A model generated the notes under the pieces. The model was not told the DNA's origin. It searched no databases and saw only the letters and a list, made by a program, of their open reading frames with translations. Below, piece after piece: positions 16,874-25,689 of a stretch of 64,000 nucleotides of DNA. Each line of letters starts with the position of its first letter. Position 1 is the first letter of the stretch. Position numbers and translations under genes: made by a program. The DNA is from Hyphomicrobiales bacterium. GTDB taxonomy: Bacteria; Pseudomonadota; Alphaproteobacteria; Parvibaculales; Parvibaculaceae. The stretch is from the NCBI GenBank assembly GCA_016124805.1, contig WGND01000006.1, forward strand, positions 62,001 through 126,000. Direction: 5' to 3'.

Positions 16874-18694
16874 ATGGAAGCAGAGGCAGTCGCCCAAATT
16901 CACCATGGTCCCGCCCTGCTGGAGCCCCTTATTTTTCTGGCTGCTGCCGTCATCGCCGTACCGATTTTCAGGCGCCTGAAACTGGGCTCGGTCATCGGCT
17001 ATCTCGCCGCCGGCCTCATCATCGGTCCGGCGGGTCTTGGCCTTTTCAGCGATCAGCAATCCGTTCTCGCGCTCGCCGAACTCGGCGTGGTCATGCTGCT
17101 CTTCATCATCGGGCTGGAACTCAAGCTCTCGCGTCTCTGGGCCATGCGCCGCGATATTTTCGGGCTTGGCCTCGCACAGGTCCTTGTCTGTGGTCTGGCA
17201 CTCGGGCTGATCGCCTGGCTGGCTGGCATGTCATGGCAGGCCTCCACCATTCTCGGCCTCGGCCTCGCGCTCTCCTCAACCGCCTTTGCCGCGCCCTTGA
17301 TGGAGGAACGCAGCGAACTCAACAGCGCCTATGGCCAGCAGGCTTTTGCCATTCTGCTCTTTCAGGATCTCGCCATCGTGCCGCTGCTGGCACTTGTTGC
17401 CTTTCTTGCCCCCCATGCAGGCGAAGCCGACGCCCCCGGCTTCGGCCAGACACTGGCAATCTTCGGGGCCATCGCCATCGTCATTCTTGTGGCCCGCTAC
17501 GCGCTCAATCCGTTATTCGGCATTCTTGCCAAATCAAACGCCCATGAAATCATGACGGCGGCAGCCCTTCTGGTGGTGCTGGGGGCAGCCCTTATCATGC
17601 AGCTTGCCGGCCTCTCCATGGCCATGGGGGCCTTCATGGCCGGTGTCCTGCTGGCGGAATCAAGTTTCCGTCATGAGCTCGAAGCCAATATCGAACCCTT
17701 TCGTGGCCTTCTGCTCGGCCTCTTTTTCATCGCCGTCGGCATGGGCATCGATCTCCATCTCGTCTTCGAAAATCTGCCCCTCGTCGTTGCCGGTGTCTTC
17801 ATTCTGATGGGGCTGAAAGCACTGATCATCTATGCGCTGTCACGTCTTGCCGGTGCCACCCATAACAACGGATTGCGCATTGGCGGCGTTCTTTCGCAAG
17901 GCGGCGAATTTGCCTTTGTGCTTTTTGCTGCCGCCACAACGGCGGGCATCATCACCGAATTCGATGCCAATCTGACGGTCGCGATTGTCACCATCTCGCT
18001 TGCACTCACGCCACCCGTCTTCGCGCTGGCCAACCGGATGGCGCGTCCCGCCCCCGATCAGGATGAACCCGAGATCGATTTCACCGATGCCCATGGCAAG
18101 GTCATCATCATCGGCTTTGGCCGGTTTGGGCAGGTCGTGGCGCAATTTCTGCTTGGACAGGGCATTGAGCTCACAGCCATTGAGCGCGATGTGGAATCGA
18201 TCCAGACGGCGACGCGCTTCGGCTTCAAGGTCTATTATGGTGACGGTACGCGGCTTGATGTGCTGCGCATCGCAGGCGCCAGCAATGCCTCGCTCATCGC
18301 CATCTGCATCAAGGACAAGACGGCCATCAAGAATATGGTCGAGATGGTGCAGAAGCATTTCCCCCTCGCCAAGGTCTATGTCCGCGCCTATGACCGCGTG
18401 CATGCACTCGAACTGCTCGCCCAGAATGTCGACTACCAGATTCGTGAAACGCTCGACTCGGCCATGAGCTTCGGTCGCGCCGCGCTCGAAGAGTTGGGTT
18501 TCTCGCCCGACGAGGCCGCCGAAGTCGAAAAGGATATGCGCCAGCGCGATGCCGAACGCCTTGCGGCCCAGCAGGTCGAAGGTGTGATGGGCGGCGCCAA
18601 CCTCATGCATACCCGCACGGTGCGCCCTGAACCGCTGAAGGTGCCCCTGAAACCGGGCGAAACCATAGATGCGGAGCCGGACGCGCATAGCTGA
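16874..18694 (+). CDS. Kef-type monovalent cation:proton antiporter with TrkA-N domain
   Basis: A 606-residue CPA2 antiporter. The first 380 residues carry about 12 membrane helices, including FRRLKLGSVIGYLAAGLIIGP and ALSSTAFAAPLMEER followed by FAILLFQDLAIVPLLAL, which is typical of KefB/KefC. Residues about 410-525 are an NAD(H)-binding TrkA-N (RCK) domain beginning KVIIIGFGRFGQVVAQFLL. The acidic tail is short. KefC-like systems export K+ in exchange for H+ under electrophile stress; no KefF/KefG subunit is adjacent. The frame opens with TTG at 16871, but ATG at 16874 is the likelier start, with AAGGG upstream. Confidence 0.93.
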   Translation: MEAEAVAQIHHGPALLEPLIFLAAAVIAVPIFRRLKLGSVIGYLAAGLIIGPAGLGLFSDQQSVLALAELGVVMLLFIIGLELKLSRLWAMRRDIFGLGLAQVLVCGLALGLIAWLAGMSWQASTILGLGLALSSTAFAAPLMEERSELNSAYGQQAFAILLFQDLAIVPLLALVAFLAPHAGEADAPGFGQTLAIFGAIAIVILVARYALNPLFGILAKSNAHEIMTAAALLVVLGAALIMQLAGLSMAMGAFMAGVLLAESSFRHELEANIEPFRGLLLGLFFIAVGMGIDLHLVFENLPLVVAGVFILMGLKALIIYALSRLAGATHNNGLRIGGVLSQGGEFAFVLFAAATTAGIITEFDANLTVAIVTISLALTPPVFALANRMARPAPDQDEPEIDFTDAHGKVIIIGFGRFGQVVAQFLLGQGIELTAIERDVESIQTATRFGFKVYYGDGTRLDVLRIAGASNASLIAICIKDKTAIKNMVEMVQKHFPLAKVYVRAYDRVHALELLAQNVDYQIRETLDSAMSFGRAALEELGFSPDEAAEVEKDMRQRDAERLAAQQVEGVMGGANLMHTRTVRPEPLKVPLKPGETIDAEPDAHS

Positions 18695-18763
18695 ACAAGG
18701 CTTCCCCTTGGGCACCCCGTAGGGCCGTGATAGCGTCCCTCCACCAAAAATGGAGGAACAAGA

Positions 18764-19531
18764 ATGAAAAATCTATTCAACGTCAGCGGCAAGGTGGCTC
18801 TGGTCACAGGCGGCTCGCGCGGGATTGGCGAAATGATTGCCACCGGCTTCGTGGAGAATGGCGTGAAAGTCTATATTTCAGCCCGCAAGGCCAAAGCCTG
18901 TGACGAGCTTGCCGAACGCCTCTCGGAGAAAGGGACCTGCATTTCGCTGCCTTTCGATCTCGGCAACATGGAAGGCGTGAAGGGCCTCGCGAGCGAACTC
19001 GCCAAGCGCGAAGAAAAGCTCGACATCCTCGTCAACAATGCCGGTGCGGCCTGGGGCGAACCGATTGATGATTATTCAGAAGCCGGCTGGGACAAGGTTT
19101 TCAACATCAATCTCAAGGGCCCCTTCTTCATGACCCAGCAGCTGCTGCCGCTGCTGCGCAAGGCGGGCAATTATGAAGACCCGGCCCGCATCATCAATAT
19201 CGCCTCGATCAACGGCATTGCACCGCCAATCCTCGAAACCTATGCCTATTCGTCCTCAAAGGCAGGCGTCATCATGCTGACCCGCCATCTGGCCGGCCAG
19301 TTGGTGAAGGACAATATCCTCGTCAATGCCATTGCCCCCGGCCCCTTCCCGAGCCAGATGATGGCGGCAACGCTGGATGCCATGGGCGAGCAGATCAAGG
19401 CTGCCAATCCACGCAAGCGCATCGGCACGCCGGAAGACATTGCCGGAGTGGCCATCTTTCTCTGCTCACGCGCCAGTGCCTACACAACAGGCGCCGTCAT
19501 TCCCTGCGACGGCGGCGAAGTCGAAGTCTGA
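18764..19531 (+). CDS. Short-chain dehydrogenase/reductase
   Basis: A 255-residue classical SDR. The cofactor motif TGGSRGIGE lies near residue 14, NNAG near 91, and the catalytic Ser of NIASINGI with Tyr/Lys of YSSSK near 160-164. The motif after the first beta strand (SARKAKACDEL) favours NADP(H). The protein resembles RhlG/FabG-type reductases of hydroxy- or ketoacyl substrates and enzymes of small alcohols; the substrate is unknown. Its ATG has AGGAACAAG just upstream, and a strong hairpin follows the stop. Confidence 0.9.
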   Translation: MKNLFNVSGKVALVTGGSRGIGEMIATGFVENGVKVYISARKAKACDELAERLSEKGTCISLPFDLGNMEGVKGLASELAKREEKLDILVNNAGAAWGEPIDDYSEAGWDKVFNINLKGPFFMTQQLLPLLRKAGNYEDPARIINIASINGIAPPILETYAYSSSKAGVIMLTRHLAGQLVKDNILVNAIAPGPFPSQMMAATLDAMGEQIKAANPRKRIGTPEDIAGVAIFLCSRASAYTTGAVIPCDGGEVEV

Positions 19532-19551
19532 TCTTCGATGGAGAGAAAATG

Positions 19552-19592
19552 CTGCCGCGACGCTCATCCCGTCGCGGCAGTTTTATTTTATT
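19552..19592 (+). terminator. Terminator between convergent SDR and hydrolase genes
   Basis: A perfect 11-bp stem, CTGCCGCGACG and CGTCGCGGCAG with loop CTCATCC, is followed by TTTTATTTTATT. The T-rich side serves the plus-strand gene, and the site overlaps the 3' end of the minus-strand hydrolase by a few bases. Confidence 0.9.
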
Positions 19593-20487
19593 CCGCTGCC
19601 GCTTTCCCGCGTGCAGCATCCGCATGGTCTGCAATCAGCTGCACCATCCGGGCACAAAGCTCATGGGGCAGATCATGGCCCATGCCTTCGATCAATTCGA
19701 GGCGCGCACCCGGCACAGCCTTGGCGGTATCAATACCGCCATCGACACGCACCAGCGGATCGGCTTTGCCGTGAATGACAAGCATGGGGACATTGACGCG
19801 CGTGAGCCGGTCAAAGCGATTGCTGTCGGCAATGATCGCCGCATATTGACGGATGCTGCCTTCGGGGTAGTACATGTGATCAAACTCGGTCGCGACGGCC
19901 TCATAAAGATCGTCATCCGACTTGGGATAGGCGGGACTTTCAAATGTACGCCGACCGGCCATGCGATGGCGGATCACAACTTCCCGGTCTTCAGAGGGCG
20001 GCATTGATGTCAGGGCAGCCATGGCTTCATCACTCGCCGGTGGCAACTCCGGATTGCCCGTGGTGGACATGACCGATGTCGCCGAGAGCAGACGGTCGCC
20101 ATGATTGATCGCCATGTTCTGCACAATCATGCCACCCATAGAGACGCCCATCACATGAGCCTTTTTCACGCCCAGTGCGTCCAGCAGCCCCATGCCATCC
20201 GCAGCCATATCGGCAAGCGTATAGGGAATGTCGGCTTTCTTGCCGGCTTTCATCGCATTGATCACATCACTCACACTTGGCAGACCTGAGAGCTTTTCGC
20301 TCTTGCCCACATCGCGATTGTCATAGCGGATGACGCGATAGCCACGCGCCTTCAACCCGTTCATGAACGCGTCGGGCCAGCTCATCATGGTCGAGCCGAA
20401 CCCGTTGACCAACAGCATGACCGGTGCATCCGCCGGGCCCCTGTCTTCATAATTGATGGAAATGCCATTGGCTTTGATCTGGCGCAT
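19588..20487 (-). CDS. Alpha/beta-fold hydrolase
   Basis: A 299-residue hydrolase of the DhaA/3-oxoadipate-lactonase-like group. The oxyanion region contains LLVNGFGSTMMSW, the nucleophile elbow is GVSMGGMI (Ser near residue 115), the acid lies in VIHGKADPLV, and the base His in EGMGHDLP near the C-terminus. It is soluble, with no signal. I chose the ATG at 20487 because GGGAGG then lies five bases upstream; an in-frame ATG three bases earlier is too close. Its substrate is unknown. Confidence 0.88.
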   Translation of the reverse strand: MRQIKANGISINYEDRGPADAPVMLLVNGFGSTMMSWPDAFMNGLKARGYRVIRYDNRDVGKSEKLSGLPSVSDVINAMKAGKKADIPYTLADMAADGMGLLDALGVKKAHVMGVSMGGMIVQNMAINHGDRLLSATSVMSTTGNPELPPASDEAMAALTSMPPSEDREVVIRHRMAGRRTFESPAYPKSDDDLYEAVATEFDHMYYPEGSIRQYAAIIADSNRFDRLTRVNVPMLVIHGKADPLVRVDGGIDTAKAVPGARLELIEGMGHDLPHELCARMVQLIADHADAARGKAAAE

Positions 20488-20595
20488 CATATCCTCCCTC
20501 ATTTTTTGCTTTGAGACAGTCTATCGCCCTCTTGCAATACAAAGCCAGAAGCCGGACCTTGAGGAATAACAAAAATAGCCAAATGGGAGCTGCTC

Positions 20596-21246
20596 TTGAC
20601 ACTCACTTATGATCTTTTCTGGTCGTTTCGTTCGCCTTATTCCTATCTTGTCACGCCACGGCTGATGGAAATGGAGGCCGAATATGATGTGCACTGCAAT
20701 GTAAGGCCGGTTTATCCCATCGCTGTGCGTATGGATGGCTTCTTCAAGCAGGTCAATCCCATGTGGCCGCCCTATCTTCTGAAGGACACGATGCGGATCG
20801 CCCAGATGCTGGGCATGCCCTATGCCTGGCCCAAGCCCGATCCTGTTGTCATGGATATCAAATCGGGCGAGGTCCCCAAGGCCCAGCCCTATATTCATCG
20901 CCTGACACGGCTGGGTGTGGCAGCCGCACAGAAAGGCAGGGGCCTGCCTTTCCTGCGCGAGGTGAGCGGCATCATTTTTGGCGGCGTACCAAACTGGAAT
21001 GAAGGGGACCATCTGGCGCAGGCCGCCACACGGGCCGGACTGGATCTGGCCGAACTCGATGCGGAAATTGCCGCCAATCCGGATAATTTCGAGAAGGTTA
21101 TTGTCGAGAATGAGGCCGCCCAGAAGACGGCGGGCCATTGGGGCGTGCCGCTGATGGTTTTTGAGGGCGAACCTTTCTTCGGCCAGGACCGCATTGAAGC
21201 GCTGATCTGGCGCATGGAACAAAAGGGCCTGAAGAAAAGGACCTGA
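20596..21246 (+). CDS. DsbA-family/2-hydroxychromene-2-carboxylate isomerase-like protein
   Basis: A 216-residue thioredoxin-fold protein beginning TLTYDLFWSFRSPYSYL. The Ser in SFRSPYSY sits where kappa-class GST and HCCA isomerases activate glutathione. The end has the family pattern GHWGVPLMVFEGEPFFGQDRIEAL with cis-Pro in GVPL. It is probably a glutathione-dependent isomerase or oxidoreductase in aromatic degradation. The start codon is TTG at 20596 with GGGAGC upstream; no ATG fits without cutting the first beta strand. Confidence 0.85.
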   Translation: MTLTYDLFWSFRSPYSYLVTPRLMEMEAEYDVHCNVRPVYPIAVRMDGFFKQVNPMWPPYLLKDTMRIAQMLGMPYAWPKPDPVVMDIKSGEVPKAQPYIHRLTRLGVAAAQKGRGLPFLREVSGIIFGGVPNWNEGDHLAQAATRAGLDLAELDAEIAANPDNFEKVIVENEAAQKTAGHWGVPLMVFEGEPFFGQDRIEALIWRMEQKGLKKRT

Positions 21247-21310
21247 TTGATTGCCGACGCGATCAATGGCAGATAGCCTCGCCCCCCAGCGAGACAAAGG
21301 ATAAAGACGA

Positions 21311-23020
21311 ATGCAGCGCGACTTAAAGGCAATGAGCACCACCGATTATGATCTGGTCGTGGTGGGCGGCGGGATCACGGGGGCAAGTGTTGCCTGGGAC
21401 GCCTCGCTGCGCGGCCTGAAAGTGGCGTTGCTGGAAAAGGATGACTTTGCCCATGCCACCACTGCCGGCTCATCCAAGCTCATCCATGGCGGCCTGCGCT
21501 ACCTGGTCAATGGCGAATTGAAGCTGGTGCGTGAATCGCTGCGCGAGCGGCGCATTTGGGAGGTGGTCGCCCCGCATATGGTCGATCCGCTGCCCTTTAT
21601 TCTGCCGACTTATGGCTATGGCAAGAAGGGTGGGCTTGTTCTCTCCATTGGTCTGACCTTTTACGACCTGCTCTCCTATGATCGGAACTGGCTCTCGGAC
21701 GATGACAAGAAGCTGCCGGGCTTCCGTTCCATCTCACGCAAGAAGGCACTGGAACTCGTCCCCACCCTGCCAAAGGAAGGCCTGACGGGCGCCAAGATTT
21801 ACTATGACTGCCAGATGTATGCCCCCGAACGCATGTGCCTTGAATGCATCCAGGGCGCCGTCGAATATGGCGCGGACGCCGCCAATTATGCCGAGGTGAC
21901 CGGCTTTGACGTTGAAGGCGACATGAGTGTTGGCGCCCGCGTCAAAGGCGTCACCGTCAAGGACCGCCTGACAGGTGACAGCCATCGCATCACCGGCAAG
22001 GTCGTCGTCAATGCCTCAGGCCCATGGGCTGACAAGATGATGGGGCTGGTGGAAGGCGATGCGCCTGCCCGCCGCCTCATTCGCTCCAAGGGTATCCACA
22101 TCATTACGCGCGAAATCTCGGGCAAGAACGCGCTCGCCATCCAGTCCGAGATTGGCGGCCATTTCTTTGTTATCCCATGGCGCGGACACACGATCATCGG
22201 CACAACGGATACCGTCTTTGAAGACGACCCCGATGACGCTTGCGTCAGCGAAGCCGATATCGAACATTTCCTCCGTGTCGTGAATAGCGGCCTGCCGGGC
22301 CTCGATCTGCAGCGCAGCGACGTCCTGCATTTTTATGTGGGCTTGCGCCCCCTCGTCGACACCACGCCACAGGTGGCAGGCGAAGACGGCGAGGAAAAAA
22401 AAGACAGCTACAATGCCAGCCGCGCCGCGGAGGTTTATGACCACGCACCGGGAGAAGCCGTGGAGGGGTTGATCTCCGCCATCGGCGGCAAATGGACGAC
22501 ATCGCGCCATCTTGCCGAACAGGTGGTGGACATGGCGCTGAAAAAACTCAAGCGCAGCATCAAGACAGAAACCCATTGCACGCCGCTCTTTGGCGGCGAA
22601 ATGGGCCGCTACAAGAGCTTTGTTGAGCGCGCCGTGATGCGCCATACCTCGATCTCGTCAGACATCATCGAAAATCTCTGCCGCAATTACGGCTCGCAAT
22701 ATGAGGCCGTGCTGCGCACCGCACAGGAGCGACCGGAAAATGGCGACGCGCTGCTCAAGCGCATCCTGCCGGACCGTCCCGAAATCGGTGCGCAGGTCAT
22801 TCATGCCGTGCGACATGAAATGGCAACACATCTTTCAGATGTGGTCTTCCGCCGCACCGGGCTCGGCACATTAGGCGATCCGGGCGTTGAAGCCATCAAC
22901 ACCATTGCCGGTTTGATGGGCCGCGAACTCAACTGGGATGAGACCACCATGGCCAAGGAAATTTCAACCACGCGACTGGTCTTCGAAACCGGCCATGCCG
23001 CCCGCGAGAGCCTTGCCTGA
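21311..23020 (+). CDS. glpD: Glycerol-3-phosphate dehydrogenase, FAD-dependent
   Basis: A 569-residue flavoprotein. The FAD dinucleotide motif VVGGGITGASVAWDASLRGLKVALLEK is followed by the GlpD-specific SKLIHGGLRYL. GTTDTVFEDDPDD and GGKWTTSRHLAEQVVD mark the central and C-terminal parts. It oxidises glycerol-3-phosphate to dihydroxyacetone phosphate at the inner membrane and passes electrons to quinone. The start at 21311 has AAGGA upstream; an ATG at 21332 is the alternative. It overlaps the next start (TGATG), so it is coupled to a lipid kinase gene and then to an alkyl-DHAP-synthase-like gene, which uses a DHAP ester. Confidence 0.92.
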   Translation: MQRDLKAMSTTDYDLVVVGGGITGASVAWDASLRGLKVALLEKDDFAHATTAGSSKLIHGGLRYLVNGELKLVRESLRERRIWEVVAPHMVDPLPFILPTYGYGKKGGLVLSIGLTFYDLLSYDRNWLSDDDKKLPGFRSISRKKALELVPTLPKEGLTGAKIYYDCQMYAPERMCLECIQGAVEYGADAANYAEVTGFDVEGDMSVGARVKGVTVKDRLTGDSHRITGKVVVNASGPWADKMMGLVEGDAPARRLIRSKGIHIITREISGKNALAIQSEIGGHFFVIPWRGHTIIGTTDTVFEDDPDDACVSEADIEHFLRVVNSGLPGLDLQRSDVLHFYVGLRPLVDTTPQVAGEDGEEKKDSYNASRAAEVYDHAPGEAVEGLISAIGGKWTTSRHLAEQVVDMALKKLKRSIKTETHCTPLFGGEMGRYKSFVERAVMRHTSISSDIIENLCRNYGSQYEAVLRTAQERPENGDALLKRILPDRPEIGAQVIHAVRHEMATHLSDVVFRRTGLGTLGDPGVEAINTIAGLMGRELNWDETTMAKEISTTRLVFETGHAARESLA

Positions 23021-23979
23021 TGCCAAACGCCGCGCCTCATGTTGCCGCCATCGTCAACCCCCGCTCTGGCGGCGGAAAAACGGGACGCGCATGGCGGTTG
23101 ATGGCCAAGGCGCTTGAAAATGAACTCGGCACGATCCGCGTGCATTTCACAGGCTCAGCCTCGACACCGCATTATCTTCCTGCGGCCGAACTCACCCGCA
23201 AGGCCCTGCACGAAGGCGCCCAGCTTGTGATCGCGGTCGGCGGCGACGGCACCATCAATGAAGTCGTGAACGGCTTTTATGAAAATGACCAGCCGATCAA
23301 TAGGGAAGCACATCTGGCCCTTATCCATGCCGGGACAGGAGGTGATTTCCGCAAGACCTTCGAGATGGGCGACGACATGGACGCCTGCATTAAAACCATC
23401 GCCAGCGGCCATACGCGCCAGATCGATATCGGTCAGCTCAGCTTCATCGCCGAGGATGGACGCGAGGCCACACGCTATTTTGCCAATATTGCAAGCTTCG
23501 GCCTCTCCGGTGCGGTGGACCGCGCCGTCAACACCATGACATGGCCAAAGCTCTTTGGCGGCAAATTCACCTTTCTCTGGGCCACACTCACCACAGCCCT
23601 TCGCTTCAAACCGCAGCCCGTCCGCCTGACAACAGATGGTGGCTATGACGAGGTTGTGAACGTTGGGACGGCGGCGATTGCCAATGGCCGCTATTTTGGC
23701 GGGGGCATGAAGATGGCGCCCCACGCCGAACCCGATGACGGGCTCTTCGATATCGTGATCCTGCGTGACACCACGCTGAGTGATCTGATGGGCGGCGGCG
23801 GTTCGCTCTATGAAGGCACGCATATTGATCACGAAAAAACCATCTCCCTGCGTGGCGCCACATTGACGGCAACCTCTGTTGATGGGCAGGACGTCCTTCT
23901 CGATATTGATGGCGAGGCACCGGGACGGTTGCCCGCGCAGTTCAGGATATTGCCCGGCGCCATCACTCTTCGCTGCTGA
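23020..23979 (+). CDS. Diacylglycerol kinase-family lipid kinase (YegS/DgkB-like)
   Basis: A 319-residue protein with the DAGK catalytic signature. AIVNPRSGGGKTGRAW opens the fold, VGGDGTINEVVNGF (about residues 71-84) is the nucleotide-binding GGDGT motif, and HAGTGGDFRKT follows. The C-terminal half is the beta-sandwich ending DIDGEAPGRLPAQFRILP. Such enzymes phosphorylate diacylglycerol, sphingoid bases or related lipids at the membrane. The start overlaps the glpD stop, and the next gene begins 36 bases later, which ties it to glycerolipid metabolism. Confidence 0.9.
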   Translation: MPNAAPHVAAIVNPRSGGGKTGRAWRLMAKALENELGTIRVHFTGSASTPHYLPAAELTRKALHEGAQLVIAVGGDGTINEVVNGFYENDQPINREAHLALIHAGTGGDFRKTFEMGDDMDACIKTIASGHTRQIDIGQLSFIAEDGREATRYFANIASFGLSGAVDRAVNTMTWPKLFGGKFTFLWATLTTALRFKPQPVRLTTDGGYDEVVNVGTAAIANGRYFGGGMKMAPHAEPDDGLFDIVILRDTTLSDLMGGGGSLYEGTHIDHEKTISLRGATLTATSVDGQDVLLDIDGEAPGRLPAQFRILPGAITLRC

Positions 23980-24015
23980 AAGACCGGATCATCCGGCAGA
24001 ATGTGAGCTGACATC

Positions 24016-25689
24016 ATGACGATCGACCGCAAGACGCTGCGCTGGAATGGCTGGGGCCCGACGCGTCAGGAAAACCCGCTGCCCAATGATGCCTCCCAAT
24101 GGGCCTGGATTCAGGAAACGCTGGGCATGTCGCGATTGCCGTCAACGCCTGCCAAGTCGCTGGAAAATATTTCACTGCCCGTCTGCAATCTCAGCAACGC
24201 CACCCTGAAGCGCCTGCGCGATATTGTTGGCGATGAACAGGTCTGCACCGATGATTATGAACGCGCCTTCCATGCGCGCGGCAAGTCCTATCACGACCTG
24301 ATCTATCTGCGGGCGGGTCATCTGGCAATGGCGCCGGACGCAGTGGTCTATCCGCGCAATGCCGATGAGGTTCTCGCCATCGTGACGCTTGCGTCGGAAG
24401 AAAACATCGCCCTCATTCCCTATGGTGGCGGCTCGTCTGTTGTGGGCGGCGTCAATGCCGTCGGCAAGGTGCTCGCCGGTGCAATCATCACACTCGACAC
24501 AACGTTGATGACACGCGTCATACAGATCGACAAGATGGCCATGACGGCGCGCATCGAAGCTGGCATTTATGGCCCCGCGCTGGAAGCAGCGCTTCAGGCC
24601 CATGGCGTCACGCTCGGCCATTATCCCCAGAGTTTTGAATATTCGACTTTGGGCGGGTGGATTGCCGCACGCGGCGCGGGCCAGCAGTCAAACCGCTATG
24701 GCAAAGCCGAAAAATGGCTGGTCTCGGCAATGCTGGCCACACCGAAAGGTTTCTGGACCACAGAAGATACGCCCGCTTCAGCGGCAGGTCCCAATCTCAA
24801 CCAGTTGGTGGCCGGGTCAGAAGGCACGCTTGGCGTCATCTGCGAAGCGACTGTGAAAATTCATGAGCTGCCGGAGCGCAAGGATTATCGCGGCTACCTC
24901 TTCAAGAATTTTGCCCAAGGTATCGAAGCCGCTCGCCGCATCAATCATGCCGACATTCCCGTTGCCATGGTGCGACTGTCGGATGCGCCTGAAACACATT
25001 TCTTTCAGGCCTTCTCTTCTTCAAGCTCAAGCAGCGGTCTGAAGGCTAAACTGCAGCGCGCCTATCTGAAATGGAAGGGCCTTGATGAAGCCCCCTGCCT
25101 CATGCTGATCGGCCATGAGGGCGACAAGAAAACCGTGATCTGGGCACAGGAACGCACAGCCATCATTTGCGAGGGCCTCGGCGCCCTGGCGCTCGGCACC
25201 GGTGCGGGACGCAAATGGTATCATGGGCGCTTTTCCTCACCCTATAGCCGCGACCCGCTGATGGATCGAGGTATCGGGATTGATACACTCGAGACCTCCA
25301 CCCGCTGGTCCAACATCGTCAAGCTGCGCGAAGCCGTGGTAACGGCGATTGAAAAGGCCATGGCCGCCAACATGCCGGAAGACACCGCGCGCGGCATCGT
25401 CATGGCCCATCTCAGCCATTCCTATCCGGACGGCGCGAGCCTTTATTTCACCTTTGTCTTTCCACGCCAGCTGGAACGCGAAGTGGAACAATGGGCCGCC
25501 ATCAAGCGGGCCGCGTCTGATGCGATCATCGCCAATCGCGGCACCATCAGCCATCACCACGGTGTCGGGCTTGATCATGCCGCATGGCTGCCGGAGGAAA
25601 AGGGCGAGATCGGATTCAATGTGCTGAAGGCGCTGAAAAACGAACTCGATCCCAAAGCCGTCATGAATCCCGGCAAGCTTTTGGGTTAA
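24016..25689 (+). CDS. FAD-binding oxidase, alkyl-dihydroxyacetonephosphate synthase (AGPS)-like
   Basis: A 557-residue PCMH-type flavoprotein. The FAD motif PYGGGSSVVGGV lies near residues 135-146, with ARGAGQQSNRYGKAEKWL near 220 and VAGSEGTLGVICEATVKI near 265. The C-terminus carries ISHHHGVGLDHAAWL. The HHHGVG segment is characteristic of alkyl-DHAP synthases, which replace the acyl of acyl-DHAP by a fatty alcohol to form the ether bond; D-lactate dehydrogenase-type relatives usually read GEHG. The two genes before it make DHAP (GlpD) and phosphorylate lipids. A role in ether-lipid synthesis is my inference; another 2-hydroxyacid oxidase role is possible. Confidence 0.85.
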   Translation: MTIDRKTLRWNGWGPTRQENPLPNDASQWAWIQETLGMSRLPSTPAKSLENISLPVCNLSNATLKRLRDIVGDEQVCTDDYERAFHARGKSYHDLIYLRAGHLAMAPDAVVYPRNADEVLAIVTLASEENIALIPYGGGSSVVGGVNAVGKVLAGAIITLDTTLMTRVIQIDKMAMTARIEAGIYGPALEAALQAHGVTLGHYPQSFEYSTLGGWIAARGAGQQSNRYGKAEKWLVSAMLATPKGFWTTEDTPASAAGPNLNQLVAGSEGTLGVICEATVKIHELPERKDYRGYLFKNFAQGIEAARRINHADIPVAMVRLSDAPETHFFQAFSSSSSSSGLKAKLQRAYLKWKGLDEAPCLMLIGHEGDKKTVIWAQERTAIICEGLGALALGTGAGRKWYHGRFSSPYSRDPLMDRGIGIDTLETSTRWSNIVKLREAVVTAIEKAMAANMPEDTARGIVMAHLSHSYPDGASLYFTFVFPRQLEREVEQWAAIKRAASDAIIANRGTISHHHGVGLDHAAWLPEEKGEIGFNVLKALKNELDPKAVMNPGKLLG

